A stretch of 64,000 bases of DNA. Origin: Listeria rocourtiae FSL F6-920 (GTDB taxonomy: Bacteria > Bacillota > Bacilli > Lactobacillales > Listeriaceae). This document shows positions 39,837-50,516 of the stretch, in pieces. A program made the position numbers and the translations under genes. The notes under the pieces were generated by a model that saw only the letters and a program-made list of their open reading frames with translations, was not told where the DNA came from and searched no databases. Location of the stretch: contig NZ_AODK01000005.1 in assembly GCF_000525975.1 (NCBI RefSeq), positions 62,001 through 126,000 on the forward strand, given 5' to 3'. The stretch's first letter is position 1. The number at the start of each line of letters is the position of its first letter.

Positions 39837-40773
39837 ATCCTAAATGCGTAATATTCTCTGCAATCAACGTAGCGGATGCGTCAAATTGCCCTTGTTCCAG
39901 CTCATTTAATGACAATTCAATAATTTCCTTCACGCCATCCTGCGCCAAAACAGCGGGAACACCGATTGCGATACCATGTTTACCATATTCCCCATCTAAA
40001 ACGCAAGAAACCGCTAAAGCGCGATGACTTCCGCTAAAAATATTGCGACAAATCTCCACAATGGTTCCTGCAATGCCATATTCCGTGCATCCTTTTTGAT
40101 GATATATCTCAAAACCAGTATCTCTTGCCCGATCACCAATTTCTTTCAAATTGAATTCCGTGCCAAATTTCTCTTTACTATAGGCGTTAATTGACTTGCC
40201 ATAAACCGACGAATGTGACCAAACCGGAAACTGCGAATCGCCATGTTCTCCAAGTACAAAAGCATCAATACTTTGCGGTGCTACATCTAGCTGCTCTGAT
40301 AGCAACCGACGCAACCTTGTCGTATCAAGCCAAACACCTGTACCAATCACCCGATGACGCGGCAATCCAGAAAGTTGCCACACCTGATACGTAATAATAT
40401 CAACTGGATTCGCTGCTACTAAGAAAATCCCCTCAAAACCGTTCGCCATCATTTCTGGAATGATATTCGCGATAATCCGTGAGGTACTTTTTAGCTCATC
40501 CAGACGCGTTTGACCTTCTTTCAGCGCCCCAGCTGTCACTGTTATCACTGCGATATCAATGTCCTGACACTCTTTTGCCTCACGGACACTAATCTTCATC
40601 ATACCATGCGTAAAAGCCGCCGCATCTGCTAAATCCTTGCGATGGCCTTCTACACGCTCCGTATTTAAATCAACAAGCACCAATTCCTCACAAATATTTT
40701 GATTCACAAAAGCGTGTGCCGCAGCTGATCCAACATTCCCAGCACCAATAATCATCACTTTTCTTGGCTTCAT
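39835..40773 (-). CDS. ldh: L-lactate/2-hydroxyacid dehydrogenase family protein
   Basis: About 312 residues from ATG 40773 (MKPRKVMIIGAGNVG), since AGGAAGG is 10 bases ahead; an in-frame ATG at 40782 abuts it. NAD site IGAGNVGSAAA, VAANPVDIITY, LDTTRLRR and catalytic GEHGDSQ. The substrate loop reads TAGALKEGQTRLDEL, without the QKPGETR of classical LDH and one residue shorter, and GTGVWLDTTR has Trp where Ser/Asn is usual. So it may prefer another 2-keto acid. A second, classical ldh probably exists elsewhere. Confidence 0.8.
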   Translation of the reverse strand: MKPRKVMIIGAGNVGSAAAHAFVNQNICEELVLVDLNTERVEGHRKDLADAAAFTHGMMKISVREAKECQDIDIAVITVTAGALKEGQTRLDELKSTSRIIANIIPEMMANGFEGIFLVAANPVDIITYQVWQLSGLPRHRVIGTGVWLDTTRLRRLLSEQLDVAPQSIDAFVLGEHGDSQFPVWSHSSVYGKSINAYSKEKFGTEFNLKEIGDRARDTGFEIYHQKGCTEYGIAGTIVEICRNIFSGSHRALAVSCVLDGEYGKHGIAIGVPAVLAQDGVKEIIELSLNELEQGQFDASATLIAENITHLG

Positions 40774-40850
40774 CCCAATCATTCCTTCCTAACACAATTC
40801 TTGTTCCCATTTTACACAGAAACAAGATGAAATGAAAGTAATCAATTCCA

Positions 40851-40991
40851 CTATTTTTGTACAGCTTGCAACATATCCACTTGCGTTGCTCCCGCTCCGA
40901 TAACTACATCCTGCAATTGATATACAAAATACCCACTCAAACCTAATAATAATGATCCTAATACTGCACCCGTAACAACTAATTTTTTCAT
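40851..40991 (-). CDS. Small membrane/secreted peptide, 46 residues
   Basis: Short frame MKKLVVTGAVLGSLLLGLSG... ending QVDMLQAVQK, preceded by GGAGGG at a good distance. One hydrophobic helix (about 4-25) follows the two lysines, like an uncleaved signal. The region after it (DVVIGAGATQVD) is polar. Unknown function. It lies upstream of ldh in the same direction, 77 bases from the ldh start. Confidence 0.55.
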   Translation of the reverse strand: MKKLVVTGAVLGSLLLGLSGYFVYQLQDVVIGAGATQVDMLQAVQK

Positions 40992-41134
40992 CTTCATTCC
41001 CTCCATTCATCTAATTTATAAAACTATTCTACCAACAAAATAAAGGATTTTCCTGCGATTCAGATGACATCTACCTTACAATTTTGACACAAAAAGGGGG
41101 CTAGACCATAACCCAAATAAATCGGCTCTCAAGC

Positions 41135-41214
41135 GCTCGCATTGTTGGGATTGTTCGAATAGGTGATGAGTTACAGCCCCAATATGCCTATGAGCAATGC
41201 TCATAGGCGGTCCT
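41135..41214 (-). repeat. Dispersed structured repeat, copy A
   Basis: Minus-strand copy. The centre is a perfect palindrome GCCTATGAGC-att-GCTCATAGGC, followed by ATATTGGGGCTGTAACTCAT and closing TTCGAACAATCCC. The outer arms GGGGCTGT / ACAATCCC pair with G-T wobbles, unlike the GGCTCT / AGAGCC of copies D and F. Confidence 0.7.
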
Positions 41215-41340
41215 TCCAGATTTGTGAACAAGAATGCTGTTCTTTTCTACGGTTCTTCTACGCTGGCGCTACGCATAACTTCTTACATGGTCGAGGATGA
41301 GACCCTCTCCCTGTTTTCAGTCATCACATACACCAGTATG

Positions 41341-41419
41341 CTCCGCTTTGTTGGGACTGTTCGAATAAAATGAGTTACAGCCCCAATATGCCTGTGAGCA
41401 AAGCGAACATGCAATCCCT
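41341..41419 (-). repeat. Dispersed structured repeat, copy B
   Basis: Minus-strand copy in direct tandem with A (206 bases start-to-start). Reads GGGATTGCATGTTCGCTTTG, CTCACAGGCATATTGGGGCT, then TTCGAACAGTCCC. Arms GGGGCTGT / ACAGTCCC pair with one wobble. Bases 41215-41340 between copies show no gene. Confidence 0.75.
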
Positions 41420-41556
41420 TTTTAAATCCCCTTGAATACAAACGCTTTCGCTCGATTTGTGCCAAGCAAGATTTACGTCTTACCCGAAAAAAAAGGGAGT
41501 CGTGATATCTTGCTTATTTTTGGTTAGAAATATGTTTTGTTCCGCCTTCCATCCAA

Positions 41557-41926
41557 TTAAAAATCTTCATATGGTGGTTTACGCGATACGCACATAATAC
41601 CTGAAATTAGCAGTAACACGCCTGGAACAATCCACAGCAATTGAATGAGGATAAAGCCCACGCCACCAACAATAATTAACATAATACCCCAAAGCTTAGG
41701 GTTAGCTTTAATCAAACACGCTGCAACAATCGCAAATACAGACATGAAAAACACGAGCACACCAGCTGCCATCATACCAACACTGAAAAGCCCTTGAAAA
41801 GTGTCTTCTGGCACAATAGCCGCAACTCCGATTATAAAAAAAACCAAATATAGTTGCTGTAATCGATGCAATCACACCAGTAATCCCACCAACTAATCCT
41901 AACACAAATTCTGCTGTTCTATTCAT
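41557..41926 (-). CDS. DUF4064-type membrane protein with apparent frameshift
   Basis: Start ATG 41926 (MNRTAEFVLGLVGGITGV) with AAGGAG ahead. The frame breaks at an A8 run, 41836-41843 (T8 in the coding strand): one base fewer joins ATIFGFF to IIGVAAIVPEDTFQGL and gives about 122 residues. Four hydrophobic helices; NRTAEFVLGLVGG start and a final SGIMCVSRKPP match small DUF4064 proteins. Function unknown. Downstream, 41420-41556 holds a 9-pair inverted repeat (AAGCAAGAT / ATCTTGCTT) of unclear role. Confidence 0.7.
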
Positions 41927-42009
41927 TAAGTTCTCCTTCTTATTTACAAATTTAAAACGTCATAACTATAAAATAAGGTTACACTAATATCCTGACTCTG
42001 TAAAGCCAC

Positions 42010-42724
42010 TCAAAGTAAATCAGCATTTGTGTAAACTTCCTGCACATCATCCCTCTAACGCATCAATCATTCGCTCAACCTGCTCTTTTTTATCATCCGA
42101 CAACTCAATTCACTACTTGAGGAATCATCGACAACTCAGCCGTCACAAACTCATAGCCCACGATACTGAGCGCATCTTTGACACCCGTAAAAGCCGCAGG
42201 TTCCGTATAAATCTCAAGCTTCGTCACTGACAATCACGCCATCCGTACCAGCCTCTATTGCCTCCAGCATAAACGTGTCTTCGTCTACCTCCAAACCTTC
42301 ACGCTCAATCACAATATACCCTTTGCAATCAAACATATAGGCAACACTTCCCGTCTCACCAAAGTTACCACCATTCTTATTAAATGCCACACGCACATTC
42401 GCCCAGATACGATTCCGGTTATCCGTTAACACATGTACCAACACCGCAATACCACCAGGTCCGTAACTCTCGTACGTAATCTCATCATAATGCCCGCCAC
42501 TTTTATTCCCAGCTGCTTTATCAATCGCTCGTTTAATGTTATCATTTGGCATATTAACAGCCTTAGCCCTATAGACTACAAGCCACAACGACGCATTCGT
42601 ATCTACATCTGTGCCACCATTCGTCGCCACAAAAATTTCCTTTACCAACTTCTGAAAAACTTTGGCTCGTTTGGAATCTTGTGTATTTTTTCGCCCTGAA
42701 TATTTTTCCACTTTGAATCGCCAT
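42010..42724 (-). pseudogene. yebC: Decayed yebC (YebC/PmpR transcription-translation factor)
   Basis: Recognisable over its length but broken many times. The start region reads ATGGCG then jumps into HSKWKNIQG in another frame, and GRKNTQDSKRAKVF in a third. A central stretch of 165 codons is open (GGYGPGG-like YGPGGIAVLV, NKNGGNFGETGSVAYMF). After VSDEA it stops, while EIYTEPAAFTGVKDAL, ELSDDKKEQVERMIDAL and VYTNADL continue in other frames to 42010. Conserved residues are also changed (TNASLWLVVYRAK, DNRNRIWANV). Several indels are not in homopolymers, so I read it as true decay, unlike the other frameshifts here. No ribosome site is visible. Confidence 0.85.
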
Positions 42725-42806
42725 GAACTATTACACTCACTTAAAGATTTTGCTTAAAAATCTAGCCTAGTTCGCATGAAACTTCAATGAAAACGATATA
42801 CACAAA

Positions 42807-42843
42807 AATCACACCAAGCCCATTTGTGCGGTTCGACGTGATT
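42807..42843 (-). terminator. Terminator after pheA
   Basis: 14-base arms (42807-42820 with 42830-42843) pairing with a few G-T wobbles, then TTTTTG on the minus strand. It separates pheA from the yebC remnant. Confidence 0.8.
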
Positions 42844-42850
42844 CTAATTT

Positions 42851-43708
42851 TTATTTTACTTTTACAGGTAGCCTATATACATGATATGTTCCCAATGTCC
42901 GGGTCTTTCCACCAAGTAAAGCAATTTCCTCCAAAGCATTTTGGACTAATTTCGCCTCACCATCAGAAAGCAAATCAATTAAGAAGAAATACTCACCAAG
43001 TGACGTTTTTAATGGTCGGGATTCAATTTTACTCATATCAATGTTACGCCAAGCGAATGTTGCTAACACTTTATGAAGCGCTCCCGGCATATTATTTGGT
43101 AGAATAACACTGACCGAAGTTTTCTCTTCTTCACGATCCGGTAAGGCAATACTCACAGGATTTCGACTTAAAACAACGAATCGCGTTTGATTCAACTCGA
43201 TATCCTGCGCATTTTCCTGAACGATTGTAAGTCCATATTGATTAGCAGCCATATAAGGCGCGATAGCCGCTACAAGCTCATCCGGATGCTTGCTCACCCA
43301 TTCTGCCGCGTAAGCCGTAGAAGGAGTCGTCTCTCGCTCCACTCCGTACAACTCGGTTTGTAAAAACGTATGACATTGCGCAATTGCCTGAGGATGTGAC
43401 ATCACCTTTTGCACAGAATGCCAAGTTTCTTTATTATTTGGGTGGACCATGAGATGTTGCGCAATCGGAACGACAATCTCCGCTACAATTGGCACGCTCG
43501 AAATATGGAATAGGTAATCTAGCGTAATATTAACCGTTCCCTCAAGCGTATTTTCAATCGGAACGACTGCTACATCCACATTTCCTTTTTCAATCGCCAT
43601 GATACAGTCCGGAATCGTTGCATAAGCGATTGCCTCTCCATTCGGGAAAGCACTAACCGCAGCAGAATGCGTAAACGTCGCAACCGGCCCCAAATAACCA
43701 ACCTTCAT
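42851..43708 (-). CDS. pheA: Prephenate dehydratase
   Basis: 285 residues. Makes phenylpyruvate for phenylalanine. Catalytic domain (1-180) with GPVATFTHSAA, VPIENTLEGTV and the essential NQTRFVVL; ACT domain (about 200-280) with the Phe-binding KIESRP. No chorismate mutase fusion, so the monofunctional Gram-positive type. It starts 17 bases after obgE; the obgE-pheA pair is conserved in Bacillales. Confidence 0.95.
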   Translation of the reverse strand: MKVGYLGPVATFTHSAAVSAFPNGEAIAYATIPDCIMAIEKGNVDVAVVPIENTLEGTVNITLDYLFHISSVPIVAEIVVPIAQHLMVHPNNKETWHSVQKVMSHPQAIAQCHTFLQTELYGVERETTPSTAYAAEWVSKHPDELVAAIAPYMAANQYGLTIVQENAQDIELNQTRFVVLSRNPVSIALPDREEEKTSVSVILPNNMPGALHKVLATFAWRNIDMSKIESRPLKTSLGEYFFLIDLLSDGEAKLVQNALEEIALLGGKTRTLGTYHVYRLPVKVK

Positions 43709-43725
43709 AAAAATGCCTCCCTTTA

Positions 43726-45048
<1,323 letters not shown>

Positions 45049-45122
45049 TCATTATAACTAACTTTACTTGTATAGTCATCCTTTTTCGAAAAAATTTTAC
45101 ATTGGAGGGGTTTTCAAATGCT

Positions 45123-45166
45123 AAAAAGAGTCTAAACCTTAGAACTAACTGGTTTAAACTCTTTTT
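45123..45166 (-). terminator. Terminator after glpK
   Basis: Arms AAAAAGAGTTTAAACC / GGTTTAGACTCTTTTT on the minus strand. Repeat C lies between this and the glpK stop, so it belongs to the glpFK mRNA. Bases 45016-45122 show nothing else I recognise. Confidence 0.85.
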
Positions 45167-45170
45167 CAGC

Positions 45171-45250
45171 TTTGTTGTGGTTCTTAAGAAGCGTAGTTCG
45201 CTGATTTAGAACCTCAATATGCATGAGAACAAAGTGAGCATGTAATCCAT
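45171..45250 (-). repeat. Dispersed structured repeat, copy C
   Basis: Minus-strand copy: TGGATTACATGCTCACTTTG, TTCTCATGCATATTGAGGTT, then CTTCTTAAGAACC. Here the arms are GGTTCT / AGAACC instead of GGCTCT / AGAGCC: both sides changed together, keeping the pairing. In the 3' untranslated end of glpK. Confidence 0.8.
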
Positions 45251-45293
45251 GCGTTACATCATGTAAAGCGCTATCTAACACTTACAGCTTTTC

Positions 45294-46787
<1,494 letters not shown>

Positions 46788-46833
46788 CTAAAATTCCCCC
46801 TTCAAAATAAGTATGTCATTTTTTCTAATTTTG

Positions 46834-47646
46834 TCACGCTTTTTGCTTTTTATCAAGTTGCATAGTGAAAAGTAAAATAACAAGGAAAACTGCTACAAAT
46901 ACCCACAGCCAAATCCCGAAGTCTTCATTAACAATCGCATTATAACCAAGTCCACCAAGCGCACCGCCAACAACCGGCCCTAACACAGGAACCCAAGAAT
47001 ATTTCCAATCAGAATCACCTTTCCCAGCAATAGGCCAAACAAAATGCGCAATCCGAGGTCCGAGGTCACGGGCTGGATTAATCGCATACCCCGTTGTCCC
47101 ACCAAGCGACATCCCAATCACCACGATAAGTCCACCAACAACTAGTGGATTCAAGCCATCAGAGAAACTATTGGCACCAATCGAAAGCAATCCAAAAATT
47201 AAAATGAACGTCCCTAACGCCTCACCGAAAAAATTTGATGTATAATGACGTATCGCTGGTGCCGTGGAGAACACCCCTAATTTTGTAGGTTTATCCTCTG
47301 TTTTTGCCCAATGTGGATAATAATGAAGCCAAACAAGCGTCGCACCAATAAATGCACCAATAAATTGCGCAGATATGTATGGAATGACATCTGCCCAAGG
47401 AAATTTACCTGCTAGAGCCATTGCAACTGTAACCGCTGGATTCAAATGCGCCAAACTCATGTAACCAGACACATAGACACCCATTGTAACCGCTAATCCC
47501 CAAGCTAAAGTGATGACAACCCAACCACCAGCCTCAGCTTTTGATCCTTTCAGTGAAACGCCAGCAACTACGCCTCCACCAAATAAAACTAGGATCATTG
47601 TACCCAATAACTCTCCTAAAAACTGTGTCCCAATACTCGTGTCCAT
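46834..47646 (-). CDS. glpF: Glycerol uptake facilitator GlpF
   Basis: 270 residues. Aquaglyceroporin with six helices and both NPA boxes: SLAHLNPAVT and GYAINPARDLGPR, the Asp after the second box being typical of glycerol channels. Glycerol enters by diffusion and is trapped by GlpK from the same operon. The promoter has a cre site and the leader a hairpin consistent with glycerol control. Confidence 0.96.
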   Translation of the reverse strand: MDTSIGTQFLGELLGTMILVLFGGGVVAGVSLKGSKAEAGGWVVITLAWGLAVTMGVYVSGYMSLAHLNPAVTVAMALAGKFPWADVIPYISAQFIGAFIGATLVWLHYYPHWAKTEDKPTKLGVFSTAPAIRHYTSNFFGEALGTFILIFGLLSIGANSFSDGLNPLVVGGLIVVIGMSLGGTTGYAINPARDLGPRIAHFVWPIAGKGDSDWKYSWVPVLGPVVGGALGGLGYNAIVNEDFGIWLWVFVAVFLVILLFTMQLDKKQKA

Positions 47647-47749
47647 TTATTCCCACTCCTTTTGGTTTTTTGGTCTAGACGCCACAACATAACGCGCCCC
47701 TTGTTACTTATCGACCGCAAACCTGTCTTCATTTATTTCAAAAAAAGAA

Positions 47750-47805
47750 TGACAACCAAAACTAAGCACCGCATAAAAGCAGACTTATAGACGTTTTGAT
47801 TGTCA
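47750..47805 (-). terminator. Leader hairpin of glpFK, likely antiterminator target
   Basis: Imperfect inverted repeat with outer arms TGACAATCAAAAC / GTTTTGGTTGTCA, followed by TTCTTTTTTT on the minus strand, between promoter and glpF. In Bacillus a similar leader terminator is read through when GlpP binds mRNA with glycerol-3-phosphate. By analogy I infer the same here. Confidence 0.7.
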
Positions 47806-47838
47806 TCTCTTCTCCTGACAAAATATTAACTTAAAGCC

Positions 47839-47867
47839 ATTAAACCATATCAAGAAAACGCTGTCAA
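47839..47867 (-). promoter_or_regulatory. glpFK promoter with overlapping cre site
   Basis: Minus-strand -35 TTGACA (47862-47867), 17-base spacer, -10 TTTAAT (47839-47844). TGACAGCGTTTTCT at 47853-47866 matches the CcpA cre consensus TGWAANCGNTNWCA at all but two positions and covers the -35 and spacer, so CcpA bound there would block the polymerase. Bases 47868-48019 further upstream hold nothing I recognise. Confidence 0.72.
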
Positions 47868-48019
47868 CACATTCGCCCCGTAAGATTGTTTGTGCTTTAT
47901 TGCACTTGTCTATGGACTATACCCTAAGAAATTGGACACGTAAACATAGTTTTTCAAAAAAGATAGTAAAAATATCGTTTTGACAGCTAAGTCAACTCTT
48001 TATGCCAATAACTACAAAT

Positions 48020-48046
48020 AAAAAACTCCCTCAAAAAAGGGAGCTC
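48020..48046 (-). terminator. Terminator of the rplU-prp-rpmA operon
   Basis: Arms AGCTCCCT / AGGGAGTT with TTTTTT tail on the minus strand, after rpmA. Confidence 0.85.
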
Positions 48047-48055
48047 TTAAAATTC

Positions 48056-48347
48056 TTATGCTTCTTGTGCTACTGGATAGACACTAACTTTTTTTCTTGT
48101 CGCGACCCATACGCTCAAAACGTACAATGCCGTCCGCTTTAGCGAAAAGAGTATCATCGCCACCGCGTCCAACGTTAGTTCCAGGATAAATCTTTGTTCC
48201 ACGTTGACGGTAAAGGATAGACCCACCAGTCACGAATTGGCCATCAGCGCGTTTAGCACCTAAGCGTTTCGACTCGGAGTCACGTCCATTGGATGTAGAA
48301 CCACCGCCTTTTTTATGGGCAAAATGTTGAATATCAAATTTTAACAT
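48056..48347 (-). CDS. rpmA: Ribosomal protein L27 with apparent 3' frameshift
   Basis: L27 with the Firmicute N-terminal extension [10 protein letters not shown] before [14 protein letters not shown]; Prp cleaves after this extension. The frame as given ends MGRDKKKS at 48084. An A7 run at 48089-48095 is one base too long; A6 gives [13 protein letters not shown] and a stop at 48056, the expected C-terminus, for a protein of 96 residues. So another homopolymer error. L27 sits at the peptidyl-transferase centre. Operon rplU-prp-rpmA. Confidence 0.92.
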
Positions 48348-48361
48348 GAAAATTCCACCTC

Positions 48362-48682
48362 CTACTTTTTGGAGTTAATCATAATATAATCAGGATAGCT
48401 ATACGCTAAAGATATCAATTGATGCTCCATGCCTTCCAGCAATATTTGAACAGCATCATCAGCTTCTATGTTCTCAGGAACGGAATAGTAAAGATAACCA
48501 TCATCTTCTTCCATCACAGGTTCGACTCCCATTCTTTCACTAATCGCATTTACCATACCAAAAGCAATCGATGTAGCTCCTGCACATACCAAATCTGCAC
48601 CTTGTTCGGCAAAATTAGCATGTCCATCCATCTCAAAAGCAACGACTCGTTCCTCATGCCGAATAAAATCTACATGAATCAT
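48362..48682 (-). CDS. prp: Ribosomal-processing cysteine protease Prp
   Basis: About 106 residues from ATG 48682 ([13 protein letters not shown]), with AAAGGGG ahead. The catalytic pair is visible: His21 in DGHANF and Cys33 in [10 protein letters not shown]. It trims the N-terminal extension of L27, which is encoded next door and carries the matching site. The rplU-prp-rpmA order is conserved in Firmicutes. Confidence 0.92.
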   Translation of the reverse strand: MIHVDFIRHEERVVAFEMDGHANFAEQGADLVCAGATSIAFGMVNAISERMGVEPVMEEDDGYLYYSVPENIEADDAVQILLEGMEHQLISLAYSYPDYIMINSKK

Positions 48683-48703
48683 ACGTATCATCCCCTTTAC
48701 AAA

Positions 48704-49012
48704 TTAAGCGTTGATTGCATCAATCGTTAATTTCGTATAAGGTTGACGATGACCTTGTTTTTTGTGATAGTTCTTTTTAGGCTTATATTTGAAAACAGTC
48801 AATTTCTTAGCGCGACCTTGTTTTTCAACTTTTGCTGTAACTGTTGCACCGTCCACGAATGGAGCTCCAACTTTAACAGCGTCACCACCAACAAAAATAA
48901 CCTTGTCAAATGTCACCACATCACCAACTTCACCTGCTAATTTCTCAACATAGATCTCTTGGCCTGCTTCAACTTTAACTTGTTTTCCACCTGTTTCAAT
49001 AATTGCGTACAT
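48704..49012 (-). CDS. rplU: Ribosomal protein L21
   Basis: 102 residues, normal length. [15 protein letters not shown] start, DKVIFVGGD, and end [17 protein letters not shown] typical of L21. First gene of the L21-Prp-L27 operon, behind an L21-type leader. GAGGAGG precedes the start. Confidence 0.97.
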   Translation of the reverse strand: MYAIIETGGKQVKVEAGQEIYVEKLAGEVGDVVTFDKVIFVGGDAVKVGAPFVDGATVTAKVEKQGRAKKLTVFKYKPKKNYHKKQGHRQPYTKLTIDAINA

Positions 49013-49022
49013 ACTTGCACCT

Positions 49023-49118
49023 CCTCATATACTTAGACTCGCCATCATGAGGGGATTGTCAAAAACAATACTTAGCCCTATTCTGAGCGGTTGTAGCATG
49101 GTGCGCTACAAACATAAC
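49023..49118 (-). promoter_or_regulatory. L21 ribosomal protein leader
   Basis: Untranslated leader of about 95 bases with hairpin GTAGCGCACCATGCTAC and a second structured part (GGGGATTGTC..) before the AGGAGG of rplU. Position and layout match the L21 leader of low-GC Firmicutes, thought to give autoregulation by L21. Confidence 0.65.
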
Positions 49119-49124
49119 ATTAGA

Positions 49125-49154
49125 ATAATACCATATAAAGAAAGCCTATGTCAA
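49125..49154 (-). promoter_or_regulatory. Promoter of rplU-prp-rpmA
   Basis: Minus-strand -35 TTGACA (49149-49154), 18-base spacer, -10 TATTAT (49125-49130). The -35 lies close to the stop of the upstream rng gene. Confidence 0.75.
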
Positions 49155-49160
49155 TAACTA

Positions 49161-50516
49161 TCATTCATGTTCGACTTGTGAAATTCGATAAAACGGGCGT
49201 ACTTCATCCGTAATCATCCAATCGATATCACCATCAAACCTAATTTCATCCAAAAAGGCATCCATCACATCCATTGTTACAGTCACAGCCACATAAGATG
49301 GATCACTTGCAAAAACCCCCCTAAGTTCCCGTTCCATTTGATAAATAAGTGTCTGAGCAGAAGAAACATATCCGTTTCCATTACATGTTGGGCAAGCACA
49401 TTGCATCTCCTCAAGAAGCGATTTCTGCCGTTTGCGTCGTGTCAACTGCATCAAACCATTCTCTGAAAGTCCTTCTACCCGAACAGTCGTCGTATCCTTC
49501 TTTGCTACTTCCAGCATTTGTTCTCGTAGCTTATCCAACTGCTCTCGGTTCATGCCCCCAATAAAATCAATTAAAATAAAACCGCTCATATTTCGCAATT
49601 TCATTTGGCGACCAATTTCTTCAATCACAGATGAATTTATTTCAAATGCCACCTCATTCATGCTTTTTTTCGATTTGTAATTAGCAGAATTAACGTCGAC
49701 TACCCACATAGCTTCTGTCTTTTCAATCACAATAGAAGCACCATTCTTTAAAAAAACTGTTGGACGAAACAATCGATTAACAGCAACCTCTAAATTATAC
49801 TCCGAGAAAATTCCTCCTTTTCCGCGAAAATAGGCTACGTTAGTAAAAGTTTCTCCTAATTCTTGATAAAGCCTTACATCGTCGCAAATAATTTCTGTAT
49901 CTGCATCCACAAACGGCTTGTTTCGCAATATCGAAGGAATACTGACCGTAACTTCATGAATTTTACGGCTTGTTCCCTTAGCTTGTGCTATGATTGCTTC
50001 CATTTCACGCCTAGCTTTCAAAATATCCTCTTTAATTTGATCAATCTTCGTATCAACCGCAACTGAACGCAGAATTACTCCCTCATTATCTAGTAACAAG
50101 GGTGATATATGTTGTTGAAGTCTGACTTTATCACTTTCTTCTATCTTTCTAGAAATGGCTAAAAAAGCTCGTCCATAGCTGTATACGACTGATCCAGACG
50201 ATATCTCAATCACTCCAGTCAATAGCGGGGCTTTTGTTGTATTTCCTTCTCGCTTCACCTGAACCATCAATTTTAGCCCCTCATGTATTTGGTAACTATC
50301 TGGAATATCTTGAAGATGAATAAAAGCATTTTCCTTGATACCAATATTCACAAATGCAGCATTAATTTTCCTATTTATTTTCGTAATCGTGCCTAAATAG
50401 ATATCCGAAACTTGAGGCTCAGCAGATGGTCTTATAATATCTAATCCTACCAACAACTTCTCCTCCAAAAAGGCGATTCTTTTTTCTTTGCCCACAGCGT
50501 TTATAATAATTTTCAA
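49161..50516 (-). CDS. rng: Ribonuclease G/E family endoribonuclease
   Basis: About 451 residues if it starts at TTG 50516 (KIIINAVGKEKR), where GGGAGG is 7 bases ahead; this is the RNase G length. Embedded S1 domain (about 35-125, DIYLGTITKINRKINAAFVNIG), catalytic-core VVDVNSANYKS and LIDFIGGMNREQ carrying the Mg-binding Asp residues, and zinc-link CPTCNGNG. In the sequence as given the frame is continuous with the HTH gene upstream, but this depends on one extra A. Located before rplU as in some Bacillales. Role: rRNA and mRNA processing. Confidence 0.9.
   Translation of the reverse strand: MKIIINAVGKEKRIAFLEEKLLVGLDIIRPSAEPQVSDIYLGTITKINRKINAAFVNIGIKENAFIHLQDIPDSYQIHEGLKLMVQVKREGNTTKAPLLTGVIEISSGSVVYSYGRAFLAISRKIEESDKVRLQQHISPLLLDNEGVILRSVAVDTKIDQIKEDILKARREMEAIIAQAKGTSRKIHEVTVSIPSILRNKPFVDADTEIICDDVRLYQELGETFTNVAYFRGKGGIFSEYNLEVAVNRLFRPTVFLKNGASIVIEKTEAMWVVDVNSANYKSKKSMNEVAFEINSSVIEEIGRQMKLRNMSGFILIDFIGGMNREQLDKLREQMLEVAKKDTTTVRVEGLSENGLMQLTRRKRQKSLLEEMQCACPTCNGNGYVSSAQTLIYQMERELRGVFASDPSYVAVTVTMDVMDAFLDEIRFDGDIDWMITDEVRPFYRISQVEHE

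Noticed and set aside
41283-41465. 60-codon open frame between the DUF4064 gene and the small peptide gene
   Set aside because: It overlaps repeat copy B, has no ribosome site and no protein-like pattern; it is an accident of the repeat sequence.
41466-41515. Inverted repeat AAGCAAGAT / ATCTTGCTT as a terminator for the DUF4064 gene
   Set aside because: The T-run lies inside the loop rather than after the stem, so it is not a canonical terminator; role left open.
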